Shown here: positions 44,766-54,329 of the stretch, piece after piece
Numbering within the stretch: position 1 is the stretch's first letter
How the letters are laid out: each line of letters starts with the position of its first letter
Origin: Streptomyces yangpuensis
GTDB lineage: Bacteria; Actinomycetota; Actinomycetes; Streptomycetales; Streptomycetaceae
NCBI RefSeq assembly: GCF_001005295.1
Contig: NZ_LBMK01000007.1
Location: 1 to 64,000 of the forward strand
Length of the DNA: 64,000 nucleotides
Direction of reading: 5' to 3'
Notes under the pieces: model-generated
Database searches by the model: none
What the model was told of the DNA's origin: nothing
The model's input: only the letters and a program-made list of their open reading frames with translations
Translations under genes and position numbers: made by a program

Positions 44766-46261
44766 GCGACGCGCAGCCCAAGGGCCGCCTGTACGGGGTC
44801 GGACTCGGCCCCGGCGACCCGAACCTGATGACCCTGCGAGCCGTCGAGGTGATCGGCGAGGCGGACGTCGTCGCCTACCACAGCGCCCGTCACGGCCGGT
44901 CCATCGCCCGATCGATCGCCGCGAAGCACCTGCGCGAGAGCCACATCGAGGAGCCGCTGGTCTACCCGGTCACCACCGAGACCACCGACCACCCCGGCGG
45001 CTACCAGGGCGCGATGGAGGAGTTCTACGAGGCCGCCGCCGCCCGGCTGGCCGCCCACCTGGACGCCGGCCGGACCGTGGCCGTGCTCGCGGAGGGCGAC
45101 CCGCTCTTCTACAGCTCGTACATGCACATGCACAAGCGGCTCGCCGGCCGGTACGAGACCGAGGTCGTCCCCGGCGTCACCTCGGTCAGTGCCGCCGCCG
45201 CCCGCCTCGGCACCCCCCTCGTGGAGGGCGAGGAGGTCCTGACCATCCTCCCCGGCACGCTGCCCGAGGAGGAACTGACCGCCCGCCTCGCCGCGACCGA
45301 CTCGGCGGTCGTGATGAAGCTCGGCCGGACCTTCCCCGCCGTGCGCGGCGCGATGGAGAACAGCGGCCGGCTCGCCGAGGCCCGCTATGTCGAACGCGCC
45401 ACGATGGAGGGCGAACGCACCGGAGTCCTCGCCGACACCGACCCCGACAGCGTGCCGTACTTCGCCGTCGCCGTCGTGCCCAGCCGGATCGGCAACCCGG
45501 GCAGCGTGCCGTCCGGCCCCGGCGAGGTCGCCGTCGTCGGCACCGGCCCGGCCGGCCCGCTGTGGCTCACCCCGCAGACCCGGCGCGCCCTCGCGGACGC
45601 CGAGGTGCTGGTCGGCTACACGACGTACCTGGACCGGGTGCCCGTCAAGCCGGGTCAGGTCCGGCACGGCTCCGACAACAAGGTGGAGTCGGAGCGCGCC
45701 GAGTTCGCCCTCGACCTCGCGCGCCGTGGCAAGCGGGTGGCCGTGGTCTCCGGCGGCGACCCGGGTGTCTTCGCCATGGCCACGGCGGTCCTGGAGGTCG
45801 CCGGCCAGCCGGAGTACAAGGACGTGCCCGTACGGGTCCTGCCCGGGGTGACCGCGGCCAACGCGGCGGCCGCCGCGGCCGGCGCCCCGCTCGGCCACGA
45901 CTACGCCACGATCTCGCTGTCCGACCGGCTCAAGCCCTGGGAGGTCATCGCGGAGCGGCTGCGCGCGGCCGCCGCGGCCGACCTGGTGCTCGCCCTCTAC
46001 AACCCCGGTTCGCGCAGCCGGACCTGGCAGGTCGCCCAGGCCCGCGAACTGCTGCTGGAACTGCGCTCCCCGCAGACCCCGGTGGTCGTCGCCCGCGACG
46101 TGGGCGGCCCCGAGCAGTCGGTGCGGATCGTCACGCTCGGCGAACTGGAGCCGTCCGAGGTCGACATGCGCACGATCCTGCTGATCGGCTCCTCGCAGAC
46201 GCAGGTCACCGAGCGGCCCGACGGGTCGCGGATCACCTGGACGCCGCGCCGCTACCCGTGA
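44762..46261 (+). CDS. cobIJ: Fused precorrin-2 C20- / precorrin-3B C17-methyltransferase CobIJ
   Basis: Two SAM-dependent methyltransferase domains occur in one 499-residue chain. The N-half (CobI, 1-250) has '[21 protein letters not shown]' and '[14 protein letters not shown]' and converts precorrin-2 to precorrin-3A. The C-half (CobJ, 255-499) has '[19 protein letters not shown]', '[13 protein letters not shown]' and '[13 protein letters not shown]' and methylates precorrin-3B at C17 with ring contraction. Such fusion is common in actinobacteria. It is followed by a bidirectional terminator against cobK. Confidence 0.95.
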   Translation: MSDAQPKGRLYGVGLGPGDPNLMTLRAVEVIGEADVVAYHSARHGRSIARSIAAKHLRESHIEEPLVYPVTTETTDHPGGYQGAMEEFYEAAAARLAAHLDAGRTVAVLAEGDPLFYSSYMHMHKRLAGRYETEVVPGVTSVSAAAARLGTPLVEGEEVLTILPGTLPEEELTARLAATDSAVVMKLGRTFPAVRGAMENSGRLAEARYVERATMEGERTGVLADTDPDSVPYFAVAVVPSRIGNPGSVPSGPGEVAVVGTGPAGPLWLTPQTRRALADAEVLVGYTTYLDRVPVKPGQVRHGSDNKVESERAEFALDLARRGKRVAVVSGGDPGVFAMATAVLEVAGQPEYKDVPVRVLPGVTAANAAAAAAGAPLGHDYATISLSDRLKPWEVIAERLRAAAAADLVLALYNPGSRSRTWQVAQARELLLELRSPQTPVVVARDVGGPEQSVRIVTLGELEPSEVDMRTILLIGSSQTQVTERPDGSRITWTPRRYP

Positions 46262-46280
46262 CCGGGTAGCCTGACCGCAA

Positions 46281-46320
46281 GCCGGTCCCGGGGTGCTTTC
46301 CTCACCCCGGGCCCGGCCTT
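46281..46320. terminator. Bidirectional terminator between cobIJ and cobK
   Basis: A 15-bp stem (left arm GCCGGTCCCGGGGTG, one mismatch) closes a CTTTCCT loop and is followed by CTTTT on the plus strand. Confidence 0.8.
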
Positions 46321-46321
46321 T

Positions 46322-47080
46322 TCACGCCTGCTGCCGCAGCCGGTCGAGTACCGCGGCCACCGAATCCGCCTCCGCCACGCCCTCCGGGACCGGGGGGCGG
46401 CGTACGACGAGGACGGGGATGCCCGCCTCGCGGGCGGCCGTCAGCTTGGGGGCGGTGGCCGAGCCGCCGCTGTCCTTCGTCACCAGGACGTCGATCCGGT
46501 GCCGGGCCAGCAGCTCCCGCTCGTCCTCCAGGGTGAACGGGCCCCGGTCCAGCAGGACTTCGAGGCGGGCCGGGACCGGCCCCGTCGGCGGGTCCACCGA
46601 ACGCACCAGGAACCACAGGCCGTCGAGGTCCGCGAAGGTGTGCAGGCCCATCCGGCCGGTGGTCAGGAACACCCGGCCGCCGAGGCCCGGCAGCAGGCCC
46701 GCGGCCCCGGCCAGGGAGTCCGCGAAGGTCCACGCGTCACCGGGGCCGGGCTGCCAGCCGGGGCGGCGCAGGGCGAGCAGCGGTACGCCCGAGAGCCGGG
46801 ACGCCTCCGCCGCGTTGAAGCTCATGCGTTCCGCGAAGGGGTGGGTGGCGTCGACCACGCGGGTGACCCCGTGTGCGCCGATCCAGGCCGCCAGCCCGGC
46901 GGGCCCGCCGAAGCCCCCGATCCGGGTCCCGCCCGGCGGCAGCACGGGCGCGGCGACCCGCCCCGCCAGCGAGGTCGTCACCCGGTACGAGGACTCCCGC
47001 GCCAGCGCCTCCGCGAGGCGGCGGGCCTCCGTGGTGCCGCCCAGGATCAGGACGTGGTGCGCAGCCGCGTCAGCAGACAT
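46322..47080 (-). CDS. cobK: Precorrin-6A reductase CobK
   Basis: CobK is the NADPH-dependent reductase that makes precorrin-6B from precorrin-6A. The 252-residue chain has the Rossmann start 'HHVLILGGTTEARRLAEAL', 'VTRVVDATHPFAERMS' near 95, 'VFLTTGRMGLHTFADL' near 140 and 'IDVLVTKDSGGSATAPKL' near 200, all CobK marks. Its ATG at 47080 overlaps the cobM stop by 11 bases. It is the last gene of the cobL-cobM-cobK operon. Confidence 0.92.
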   Translation of the reverse strand: MSADAAAHHVLILGGTTEARRLAEALARESSYRVTTSLAGRVAAPVLPPGGTRIGGFGGPAGLAAWIGAHGVTRVVDATHPFAERMSFNAAEASRLSGVPLLALRRPGWQPGPGDAWTFADSLAGAAGLLPGLGGRVFLTTGRMGLHTFADLDGLWFLVRSVDPPTGPVPARLEVLLDRGPFTLEDERELLARHRIDVLVTKDSGGSATAPKLTAAREAGIPVLVVRRPPVPEGVAEADSVAAVLDRLRQQA

Positions 47081-47819
47081 GCCGGTCGCGCTCGGGGGAG
47101 TACAGGTGGCTGTCGCGGAACTGCTCCGCCCCGAGGGTGCGGCCCACCACGATGACGGCCGTGCGGACCAGGCCCGCCTCCTTCACCTGTCCGGCGATGT
47201 CGGCCAGGGTGCCGCGCAGGATCAGCTCGTCGGGACGGCTGGCCATCGCCACCACCGCCACCGGGCACCCGGCCCCGTAGTGCGGCAGCAGTTCGTCGAC
47301 GACGCGGTCCACGTAGCGGGTGGCCAGGTGCAGGACCAGCAGCGCCCCGCTGCGGCCCAGGGTGGCCAGGTCCTCGCCGGGCGGCATGGGGGTCGCCTGC
47401 TGGGCGATCCGGGTGAGGATCACGGTCTGCCCGACGGTGGGCACCGTCAGCTCCCGCTTCAGGGCGGCGGCCGCGGCGGCGAAGGCCGGCACGCCCGGGA
47501 CGACCTCGTAGGGGATACCGGCCGCGTCCAGCCGGCGCATCTGCTCGGCGACCGCGCTGAAGATCGACGGGTCGCCGGAGTGCAGCCGTGCCACGTCCTG
47601 GCCCGCCTCGTGGGCGGTCACGCACTCGGCGACGATCTCGTCCAGGTTCAGCTGCGAGGTGTCCACGAGGCGGGCGTCCGCCGGGCACTCGGCGAGCAGC
47701 TCGCGCGGCACCAGGCTGCCCGCGTACAGGCAGACGGGGGCGGCGGCCAGGGTCCGGGCACCGCGCACCGTGATCAGATCGGCGGCGCCGGGGCCCGCAC
47801 CGATGAAGTACACGGTCAT
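47070..47819 (-). CDS. cobM: Precorrin-4 C11-methyltransferase CobM
   Basis: CobM methylates precorrin-4 at C11. The 249-residue SAM-binding chain shows 'VYFIGAGPGAADLITVRGA', 'CLYAGSLVPRELLAECP' near 38, 'VARLHSGDPSIFSAVAEQM' near 80, and 'VVPGVPAFAAAAAALKREL' near 110. ATG 47819 is chosen because the family starts at MTVYFIGAG; a longer frame from 47891 only overlaps cobL. Its start overlaps the cobL stop by four bases. Confidence 0.94.
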   Translation of the reverse strand: MTVYFIGAGPGAADLITVRGARTLAAAPVCLYAGSLVPRELLAECPADARLVDTSQLNLDEIVAECVTAHEAGQDVARLHSGDPSIFSAVAEQMRRLDAAGIPYEVVPGVPAFAAAAAALKRELTVPTVGQTVILTRIAQQATPMPPGEDLATLGRSGALLVLHLATRYVDRVVDELLPHYGAGCPVAVVAMASRPDELILRGTLADIAGQVKEAGLVRTAVIVVGRTLGAEQFRDSHLYSPERDRHVC

Positions 47820-49105
47820 GTCTGATCCTTCTCCTTCGTTGCCGTCCGCTCCGCCGTCCGCGGCGCGGTCGCCGGCTTCGTCACCGACCACTGGGTGACC
47901 GCCATGGCCTGCCGCCAGCCGGTGAAGCCGCCCACCGGCACGGCGTGCGCGACGGCCAGTTTCACCAGGTCACCGCCGTGGCGCCGGTGGCGCTCGGCGA
48001 GGACCGCCTCCGACTCCAGCGTGACCGTGTTGACCACCAGCCGGCCGCCGGGGGCCAGCGCCGCCCACACCGCGTCGAGCAGGCCCGGTGCGGTCAGCCC
48101 GCCGCCGATGAACACCGCGTCGGGGGCCGGGAGCCCGGCGAGCGCCTCCGGCGCCGCCCCGACGACCACACGCAGGCCGGGCACGCCGAGCGCCGCCGCG
48201 TTACGGGTGATCCGCGCCGCCCGCTCCGGGACGCGCTCCACGGCCACCGCCCGGCACGAGGGGTGCGTACGCATCCACTCGATGCCGATGGAGCCGGAGC
48301 CGCCGCCGATGTCCCACAGCAGCTCGCCGGGGGCCGGGGCGAGCGCGCACAGGGTCGCGGCGCGGACGTGGCGCTTGGTGAGCTGGCCGTCGTGCTCGTA
48401 GGCGGCGTCGGGCAGGCCGGGGGTGGCGCCGAGGCGCGGCCCGGCGTGGGCCGGGTCCCGGCGGCAGTCGACGGCCACCACGTTCAGGGGGTCGCCCGGC
48501 GCGTGGTCCCAGCCGTCGGCCGTGCCCTCGTACACGTCCTCGCGCTCGGAGCCGAGCTGCTCCAGCACCCGCATCCGGCTCGGGCCGAAGCCGCGTTCAC
48601 GCAGCAGAGCGGCGATCTCGCCGGGGGAGGAGGCGCCGGCGCTGAGCACGATCACCCGCCGCCCGTCGTGCAGCGCGGCCGTGAGCCGGGCCACCGGGCG
48701 GCCCACCACGGTGACCACCTCGGTGTCCTCCACCGGCCAGCCGAGGCGGGCGCAGGCGTAGGAGACGGACGAGGGGTGCGGGTGGACCCGCAGGGACCGC
48801 GGTCCGAGCTCCTCGGCGAGGGCGCGGCCGATCCCGTAGAACATCGGGTCGCCGCTGGCCAGGACCGCGATCCGGCGCCCGGCGTGCTCGGTCATGAGCT
48901 TCGGCACGGCCGGCCGCAGCGGGCTCGGCCACGCCACCCGCTGCCCGGGGCACTCGGCGGCCGGCAGCAGGTCCAGCTGGCGGGGCCCGCCGATCAGGAC
49001 CTCGGCGCGGGACAGCGACGACCGCGCGGCGGCGGTGAGCCCGGCCCACCCGTCGGCGCCGAGGCCGACGACCGTCACGGGTATGGGGGGCGGTGCGGAA
49101 CTCAC
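47816..49105 (-). CDS. cobL: Precorrin-6B C5,15-methyltransferase/decarboxylase CobL
   Basis: CobL methylates precorrin-6B at C5 and C15 and removes a carboxyl to give precorrin-8X. The 429-residue chain has the two known domains: CobE-like methyltransferase ('VTVVGLGADGWAGLTAAARS', 'VLASGDPMFYGIG') in 1-210 and CbiT-like ('LLWDIGGGSGSIGIEWMRTHP' SAM site, 'PDAVFIGGGL') in 240-429. It heads the cobL-cobM-cobK operon. I find no B12 box upstream, so its control may differ from that of cobN. Confidence 0.94.
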   Translation of the reverse strand: MSSAPPPIPVTVVGLGADGWAGLTAAARSSLSRAEVLIGGPRQLDLLPAAECPGQRVAWPSPLRPAVPKLMTEHAGRRIAVLASGDPMFYGIGRALAEELGPRSLRVHPHPSSVSYACARLGWPVEDTEVVTVVGRPVARLTAALHDGRRVIVLSAGASSPGEIAALLRERGFGPSRMRVLEQLGSEREDVYEGTADGWDHAPGDPLNVVAVDCRRDPAHAGPRLGATPGLPDAAYEHDGQLTKRHVRAATLCALAPAPGELLWDIGGGSGSIGIEWMRTHPSCRAVAVERVPERAARITRNAAALGVPGLRVVVGAAPEALAGLPAPDAVFIGGGLTAPGLLDAVWAALAPGGRLVVNTVTLESEAVLAERHRRHGGDLVKLAVAHAVPVGGFTGWRQAMAVTQWSVTKPATAPRTAERTATKEKDQT

Positions 49106-49481
49106 TGCGCGGTACCTCGGGGCGGGAAGGGGAAAAGAGGGCGGACCCGCAGCCTACTGGCCTGCGGCTGCCGTATCCGCGCCCACCCGTGTGAGTCCCG
49201 AGACACCCCCCGGGTCCCACCCTCGGTGACCCACCCGGTCGGGGGAGCCGCCATGCCGGACCGGAAGGCCGTGAACATCCCCGCCCGGAGCGGCCGGACG
49301 CCGCCGTCGTGACCGGAGCCCACCCCGCCCCGGCCGCGCTCCCGCCCGCCCCCGCGACGCTTCCGTCCGCCCCACCGCATGCCTGTCCCGCGCCCGCCCG
49401 TGCGAGCAGACTCGAAACCATGGACGACGACGCTACGGACAACCACCCACACCCCGTCACCCGTGACACCGCCGGGCCGGG
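49106..49481. other. Intergenic region upstream of cobL
   Basis: This 376-bp stretch between cobL and the protease 3' end holds the cobL promoter. Small frames occur (ATG 49253, 20 codons), but none is convincing. No B12 box was found. Confidence 0.4.
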
Positions 49482-50441
49482 TCAGGGCCGGGTGGCGCGT
49501 TCGTGGAGGGCGCGGATGCCGTCGTCGAAGTGGACGCTGTAGGAGGTCTTGTCGTCGCCGCCGCCGTCGCGGCCGCCGATCACCCCGATCAGGGTGTGAC
49601 CGTCTGTCAGCACCGGGCCCCCGCTCGTCCCGTTGGGTACGTCCGCGCAGTCCAGCCGCAGCTGCGTCGGGCCGGCCGGGTGGGCGGTGGTACGGCAGTC
49701 CAGCGGCTGCTCGGCGGCGTTCGGATAGCCCACGAGCCGTGCGGGCGCGGGCAGCGCGGTGCCGAAGGCGATCGTCTTGGCGCCGGTGACGTCCTCCAGC
49801 CGCTGGCCGGGGTACCCGGGCCGGCGCAGCCGGAGGAAGGCGACGTCGTGGTCGGGGTCCTGCCGCGCGGTCCAGCGGGGGTCCACGTCGATCCGGGTGG
49901 GCACCCAGACGCCGTACGGTGCGATGCCGTCCCGGTAGCCGGGGGCGAAGGCGAGGTTGGTGCGGAAGCCGCCGCCGTACACACAGTGGGCGGCGGTGGC
50001 GATCAGGTCACCGGCGGGGGAGTGGACCACGACGCCCGAGCAGTGGTGGTCGGGGTCGCCGTCGTTGCCGGGGGAGAAGAGCGCGCCGATCGCCGGCTCG
50101 GCGGGGGCGGGCCTCGCCACCAGCGGATCGGAGGGCTGCCACCCCCCGGAGCGCCAGTCCACCGCACCGTCCCCGGCGAAGACCTTGCCGTCCGTGGCCG
50201 GTTCGGGGTCCTCACGGACGATCCCGTCGAGGACGGCCGACGCCGTACGGTCGGCACGCTCGGGGTCCTGCTGGTAGACGCCCCGCTCCGGATCGCCGTC
50301 GGCGCGGGTGGTGACGATGCCGCGCAGCTCCCAGGCGGCGTACCCGGCCCCCGCGAGGACCAGGGCGCACACGAGGCCGACGGCCACGCGGCCCCGTGCC
50401 GCGGTCCGTTCCCGCTCCCGTCCCTGAACCCTGCTGGTCAT
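49482..50441 (-). CDS. Membrane-anchored trypsin-like serine protease
   Basis: The 319-residue chain starts with a short basic segment and one transmembrane/signal anchor (VAVGLVCALVLAGAGYAAW), placing the protease outside the membrane. The triad is present: His in 'LIATAAHCVYG', Asp in 'DPDHDVAFLRLRRPG', and Ser in 'DVPNGTSGGPVLTDG'. Two Cys pairs may form disulfides. I choose ATG 50441, with gaagggg upstream; a longer frame continues to 50984 without coding character. Its neighbour is the caspase operon, divergent, with 500 bp between; whether it takes part is unknown. Confidence 0.88.
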   Translation of the reverse strand: MTSRVQGRERERTAARGRVAVGLVCALVLAGAGYAAWELRGIVTTRADGDPERGVYQQDPERADRTASAVLDGIVREDPEPATDGKVFAGDGAVDWRSGGWQPSDPLVARPAPAEPAIGALFSPGNDGDPDHHCSGVVVHSPAGDLIATAAHCVYGGGFRTNLAFAPGYRDGIAPYGVWVPTRIDVDPRWTARQDPDHDVAFLRLRRPGYPGQRLEDVTGAKTIAFGTALPAPARLVGYPNAAEQPLDCRTTAHPAGPTQLRLDCADVPNGTSGGPVLTDGHTLIGVIGGRDGGGDDKTSYSVHFDDGIRALHERATRP

Positions 50442-50958
50442 ATGGCCCCTTCCGCCCCGCGTACGCGTCCGACTCTCGGTTAAATGGGGGGAGCCCGGCC
50501 CGGGTTCCGAGGTCGGGACGTGTCCGTCCTCACAGCCGATCGTACCGGCGTGTGCATGCCATGCGACGGCCTGCGGACACCGTCCGGCCGCCTCCCGCCC
50601 GGGACACGCCCCGGCCCTGAAACCGGGTGCGGGAACCGCGCCCGGTTGAAGGCTGACCCTGCGCGTCGTCCGCGACGAACCCGCCCGCATCACCGCCGCG
50701 CGCGCCGCCGACGACCCCCACCTGCACCACCTCGACGGGCGCGCCCTGTACGGGGAGGCCGACTTCGCCGAGTTCCCGCTGCCCGACGGCCTCCACCCGG
50801 ACGCCGCCGGCCACCGCCGCATCGGCGAACGCCCCGCCCGTGCGTTCGGCTCCGCCCGGGCCCGCTGACGCCGAACCGGGCGTTCCCTACCCCCTGCCGA
50901 GCGCTCGGCGCTATCGTGCCGGGGCGGAGGGGCGACGGCACGAGGGGGCGGGGCGGCG
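50442..50958. other. Divergent spacer holding a hydrolase remnant
   Basis: A 517-bp gap between the protease and the conflict operon. Apart from the SGNH hydrolase remnant at 50650-50868, nothing coding is seen. The promoter of the operon must lie in 50869-50958 or upstream. Confidence 0.45.
50650..50868 (+). pseudogene. SGNH/GDSL hydrolase C-terminal remnant
   Basis: One frame is open from a stop at 50647-50649 to TGA 50866-50868 and reads '...LPDGLHPDAAGHRRIGER...', the block V region of SGNH esterases (catalytic Asp-x-x-His is in the DGLHPD motif). There is no start codon and no N-terminal GDSL block, so this is the 3' end of a lost esterase gene. It lies just upstream of the conflict operon, consistent with insertion or deletion there. 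Confidence 0.6.
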
Positions 50959-52236
50959 ATGCGATTTCTCTTTGTCCACGGCACGGGAGTACGGCGCGAG
51001 CGGCACGACCGGCTCTTCGCCCTGGTCCGCGAACGGCTGACGGCCAGATTCCCCGGCGCCGCCGTCGACTCCTGCTACTGGGGCGACCGCTTCGGCGCCA
51101 CCCTCGGCGCCGGCGGCCGCTCCGTGCCCGGGCTGAAGCCCGCCGCCGGATCCGCGCCCGACCCCGTCGACGCGGAGACGGCCGAATGGACCCTGCTGCT
51201 CGCCGACCCGCTGTGCGAGGTACGGGTCCTCGCCGAGGCCGGCTGGCCCGGCCCGGGCGCCGTCGGCCCCGACGGCGAGGACGGGAGCCCGTACCCGGAC
51301 GACGACGCCTTCGCGATGCCCGGCGTACAGCCCGCCGGGGCAGGGGTGCTCGCGCTGCTCGCCGGCTTACCGCCCGCGCCGCCCCACCCCGGGGACGAAC
51401 TCGGCGCCCTGCTGCACGGCACCGGGCTCGCCGCGGACTTCCCCGCCGCCCTGGACACCGCCGCCCGCTCCGCCGAGGCGGCCCGCGCCGCCGAGCGTGC
51501 CACCGCCGAACCGCAGGCCCGGGAGCTGGCCACCGCCCTCGCCCGGGCCGTGACCGCCGGCGCGCTCGCCGCCGCCGGAGCCGAGGCCGACTGCACCGGC
51601 GCCGAACGCGACCGCCTCGTCGAACTGCTCACTACCCGCCTCGGCGGTGACGCCCGGGTCCCCGGCGCCCGCGCGGCCGCCGTCCTCGGCCGGCTCGCGA
51701 TGCGGGTCACCACCCAGCCGCTGCTCAACGCCTGGCGCGGCTCCCTCACCGCCGGGGCCACCCCCGCCCTCGGCGACATCCTGCGCTACCAGGCCCGGGG
51801 CCACGACCTGCGCGCGTTCCTGCACGCCCGGATCACCGCCGCACCCGGGCCGACCGTACTCATCGGCCACAGTCTCGGCGGGATCGCCCTCGTGGACCTC
51901 CTCGCCCTCGCCGCCGCCCGCGGCGAAGCCGTCCCCGGCGCGGAACTGCTCGTCACCGTCGGCTCCCAGGCCGCCTTCCTGCACGAGCTCGGTGCCCTGG
52001 CCGCCCTCGAACCCGGCGGGAAACTCCCGTACGGCTTCCCGCGCTGGCTCAACGTCTACGACCGCCAGGACGTGCTGTCCTACCTCGCCGGACCGGTTTT
52101 CCCCGGCGACCCCCGCATCACCGACCACGAGATCGGCAGCCGCCAGCCCTTCCCCGCCTGCCACAGCGCCTACTGGAAACAGGACTCCCTCTACGAACGG
52201 ATCGAACAGGCGGTGGCCGAAGCGGAGATCGGGTGA
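50959..52236 (+). CDS. Alpha/beta hydrolase, first gene of the conflict operon
   Basis: MRFLFVHGTGVRRERHD is the oxyanion-loop strand of an alpha/beta hydrolase, and 'TVLIGHSLGGIALVDLLAL' near residue 300 is the nucleophile elbow with Ser. A possible acid and His lie in 'LNVYDRQDVLSYLAGPVF' and 'PACHSAYWKQ' near the end. The 425 residues include a long, Ala-rich cap insert (100-250). The TGA overlaps the caspase GTG start, so the two are translationally coupled. It resembles esterases found beside caspase and NTPase conflict genes; the substrate is unknown. Confidence 0.8.
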   Translation: MRFLFVHGTGVRRERHDRLFALVRERLTARFPGAAVDSCYWGDRFGATLGAGGRSVPGLKPAAGSAPDPVDAETAEWTLLLADPLCEVRVLAEAGWPGPGAVGPDGEDGSPYPDDDAFAMPGVQPAGAGVLALLAGLPPAPPHPGDELGALLHGTGLAADFPAALDTAARSAEAARAAERATAEPQARELATALARAVTAGALAAAGAEADCTGAERDRLVELLTTRLGGDARVPGARAAAVLGRLAMRVTTQPLLNAWRGSLTAGATPALGDILRYQARGHDLRAFLHARITAAPGPTVLIGHSLGGIALVDLLALAAARGEAVPGAELLVTVGSQAAFLHELGALAALEPGGKLPYGFPRWLNVYDRQDVLSYLAGPVFPGDPRITDHEIGSRQPFPACHSAYWKQDSLYERIEQAVAEAEIG

Positions 52237-54299
52237 TCCCCACCGGCCTCCTGCCCCCGGCACTCGGCCCGCAGCGCACCTTCGCGCTCGTCGCCGGCGT
52301 CGAGCGCTACGACATCAGCCACCGCTGGAACCTGCGCGGCCCGGCCCGCGACGCCCTGCGCTTCGCCCACTGGCTGACCGGCCCCGCCCAGGTGCCGCCC
52401 GGCAACCTCAGGCTCCTGCTGTCCCCGCTCGACGCACCCGACGCCCTCGACTGGCCCGACTCCCCGGCCATGACCGCCCTGCGGACCGCGTACCGGCCGG
52501 CGACCGAGGAGAACGTGAAGGCGGCCCTCCTCGACGAACTCCCGCAGTGCGACGGCGACCTGCTGTGGATCTTCTGGGCCGGCCACGGCTACCTCGGGCC
52601 GCGCCAGGAGCTGATGCTGCCCTGCGCCGACGCCCGCCCCAGCCAGATCCGCCACCTCAACCTCGACTCGGCGCTCCGCTGGTGGCGCACCGACCTCGTC
52701 AAACACCGCAGCTTCCCGCTCCAGGCCGCACTCGTGGACTCCTGCCGGGTCGACGCACCCCGCGACGCCCGGTTCAACTTCGGCAGCACCGACTACGGCG
52801 GCGGCAACTCGGTCCCCGGACGCCGGCAGTTCCGGCTCTACGCCTCCCGCGAGGGCGAGGCCGCGCAGAACGACGCCGAGCGCGGCGCCGGACGCTTCAC
52901 CGAGGCCCTCCTCACCGAACTCGGCGGCGCCTCCGTACGGGACAGCGTCAGCGGGCTCCCCGTCGCCGCCCGCAGCATCCACCGCTCCTTCCAGGAACTG
53001 CGCGAACGCGGCGAGGGCTGGCAGCTCCCGCAGTTCCTCGTGGACCGCGACTGGGACGCCTGCTCCTTCCTCGACGACGACCCCACCGCTCCGGCGCCGC
53101 CCCGGGCCGCCCGCCTCGACCAGCAGGCCTGGGACGGACTCGGCGCGCTCTTCGAGGGCCGCGAACCACCGCGCTGCGCCTACGAGGCCTACGCCTGGGC
53201 GTTCAAGGCGACCGGCTGCACCACCCCGGTCGGCGGCGGCCTGCCCGGCGACAGCCTCCTGGACGTGGTCCAGGACCTCGACGAACGCCACGGCGGACGC
53301 GGCGGCATGCCCCTGCCCGTGCCCTTCGTACGGTTCCTCGCGGACCGGGCCGCCGCGGCGGGCGACACGGCGTGGGCGGGACGGCTGAAGGACTGGGTCG
53401 ACACCACCCGCGAGCGGCTCGCCCTGCCGGTGCTGCCCCCGCCGCCGCCCCCGGCGCGCACCACGGTCGTGCACGTCGGGCTGGAGCCGCCCCCCGACGG
53501 CGGGCCCGGCTTCCGGGCCCGGATATGGCTGCACGGCGAACGCGCCGAGCACATCTGGGAGTCGCAGGGCCCGCCCGTACGCCTGGACGCGGTACGGGGG
53601 GAACTCGTACGGCAGCTCGCCCTCATCGGCGGCGCGGCCCCCGCCGACGGCGCCGAGGCCGGATCCCGGAGCCGGGGCGGCGTCGACCGCATCGAGTTCC
53701 ACGTCCCGTACGAGCTGCTCGACACCGACTTCGACCAGTGGCCGGTGCCCCGTGGTCCGGCCGGCCGGCACCGCGCCCTCGGCCTGCTCCACCAGGTCGT
53801 GGTGCGCTGCCCGCAGGAACGCGCCGACACCCGGGCCGAGTGGCACGGCAGCTGGCGCTGGCTGTGCACCAGGGGAGGCCGGCACCCCGAGGCCGTCCGG
53901 GTCGTGGAGGAGGCAGAGGTCACGGACGTGCTGGGGATGGAACTGGCCGAGCGCCCGGCACCCGCCTGCGTCCTGTCGCACACCGCCGCCGCCCCGCACG
54001 CAGGGCTGCTGGAAGCCGTACTCGAAGGCGGCGTCCCGGTCGCCGTATGGCGGCGCGGCGGCGGAACACCGCAGCCGCCGCTCCTCGACCTGCTCGCACC
54101 GGCCGGGCCCGACGGCCGCCCGGACCCCGGCGCACTGGACGTACTCACCCTGCCCGCGCGTATGCGGGAGGTGCGCCGGGCGGCCGCGGGCGCCGCCGCG
54201 GGCGCCGCACGCACCACCCAACAGCCCTCAGGGGAAGACCAGTTGGTGCTCCTGTGGGACGATCCCGACGACATACCGGGCTTCCGGTCCCTGGCCTGA
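52233..54299 (+). CDS. Caspase-fold protein with VMAP-C domain (VMAP component)
   Basis: The 688-residue protein opens with a peptidase C14 (caspase-like) domain: 'RTFALVAGVERYDI', catalytic His118 in 'IFWAGHGY' and Cys171 in 'ALVDSCRVD'. Residues 285-400 form a helical region that resembles a VMAP middle or effector-associated domain. Residues 410-600 match VMAP-C, the vWA-MoxR associated protein C-terminal domain ('IEFHVPYELLDTDFDQWPV', 'LGLLHQVVVRCPQERAD'). In ternary conflict systems the VMAP protein carries the effector, and here that would be a protease. GTG 52233 overlaps the hydrolase stop; MoxR follows 31 bp downstream. Confidence 0.82.
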   Translation: MIPTGLLPPALGPQRTFALVAGVERYDISHRWNLRGPARDALRFAHWLTGPAQVPPGNLRLLLSPLDAPDALDWPDSPAMTALRTAYRPATEENVKAALLDELPQCDGDLLWIFWAGHGYLGPRQELMLPCADARPSQIRHLNLDSALRWWRTDLVKHRSFPLQAALVDSCRVDAPRDARFNFGSTDYGGGNSVPGRRQFRLYASREGEAAQNDAERGAGRFTEALLTELGGASVRDSVSGLPVAARSIHRSFQELRERGEGWQLPQFLVDRDWDACSFLDDDPTAPAPPRAARLDQQAWDGLGALFEGREPPRCAYEAYAWAFKATGCTTPVGGGLPGDSLLDVVQDLDERHGGRGGMPLPVPFVRFLADRAAAAGDTAWAGRLKDWVDTTRERLALPVLPPPPPPARTTVVHVGLEPPPDGGPGFRARIWLHGERAEHIWESQGPPVRLDAVRGELVRQLALIGGAAPADGAEAGSRSRGGVDRIEFHVPYELLDTDFDQWPVPRGPAGRHRALGLLHQVVVRCPQERADTRAEWHGSWRWLCTRGGRHPEAVRVVEEAEVTDVLGMELAERPAPACVLSHTAAAPHAGLLEAVLEGGVPVAVWRRGGGTPQPPLLDLLAPAGPDGRPDPGALDVLTLPARMREVRRAAAGAAAGAARTTQQPSGEDQLVLLWDDPDDIPGFRSLA

Positions 54300-54329
54300 C
54301 CCCGACCACTGACAGACGGCGACACGACG

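Noticed and set aside
49106-49481. Second cobalamin riboswitch upstream of cobL
   Set aside because: I could not find the GCCACTG box or the other conserved leader segments here.
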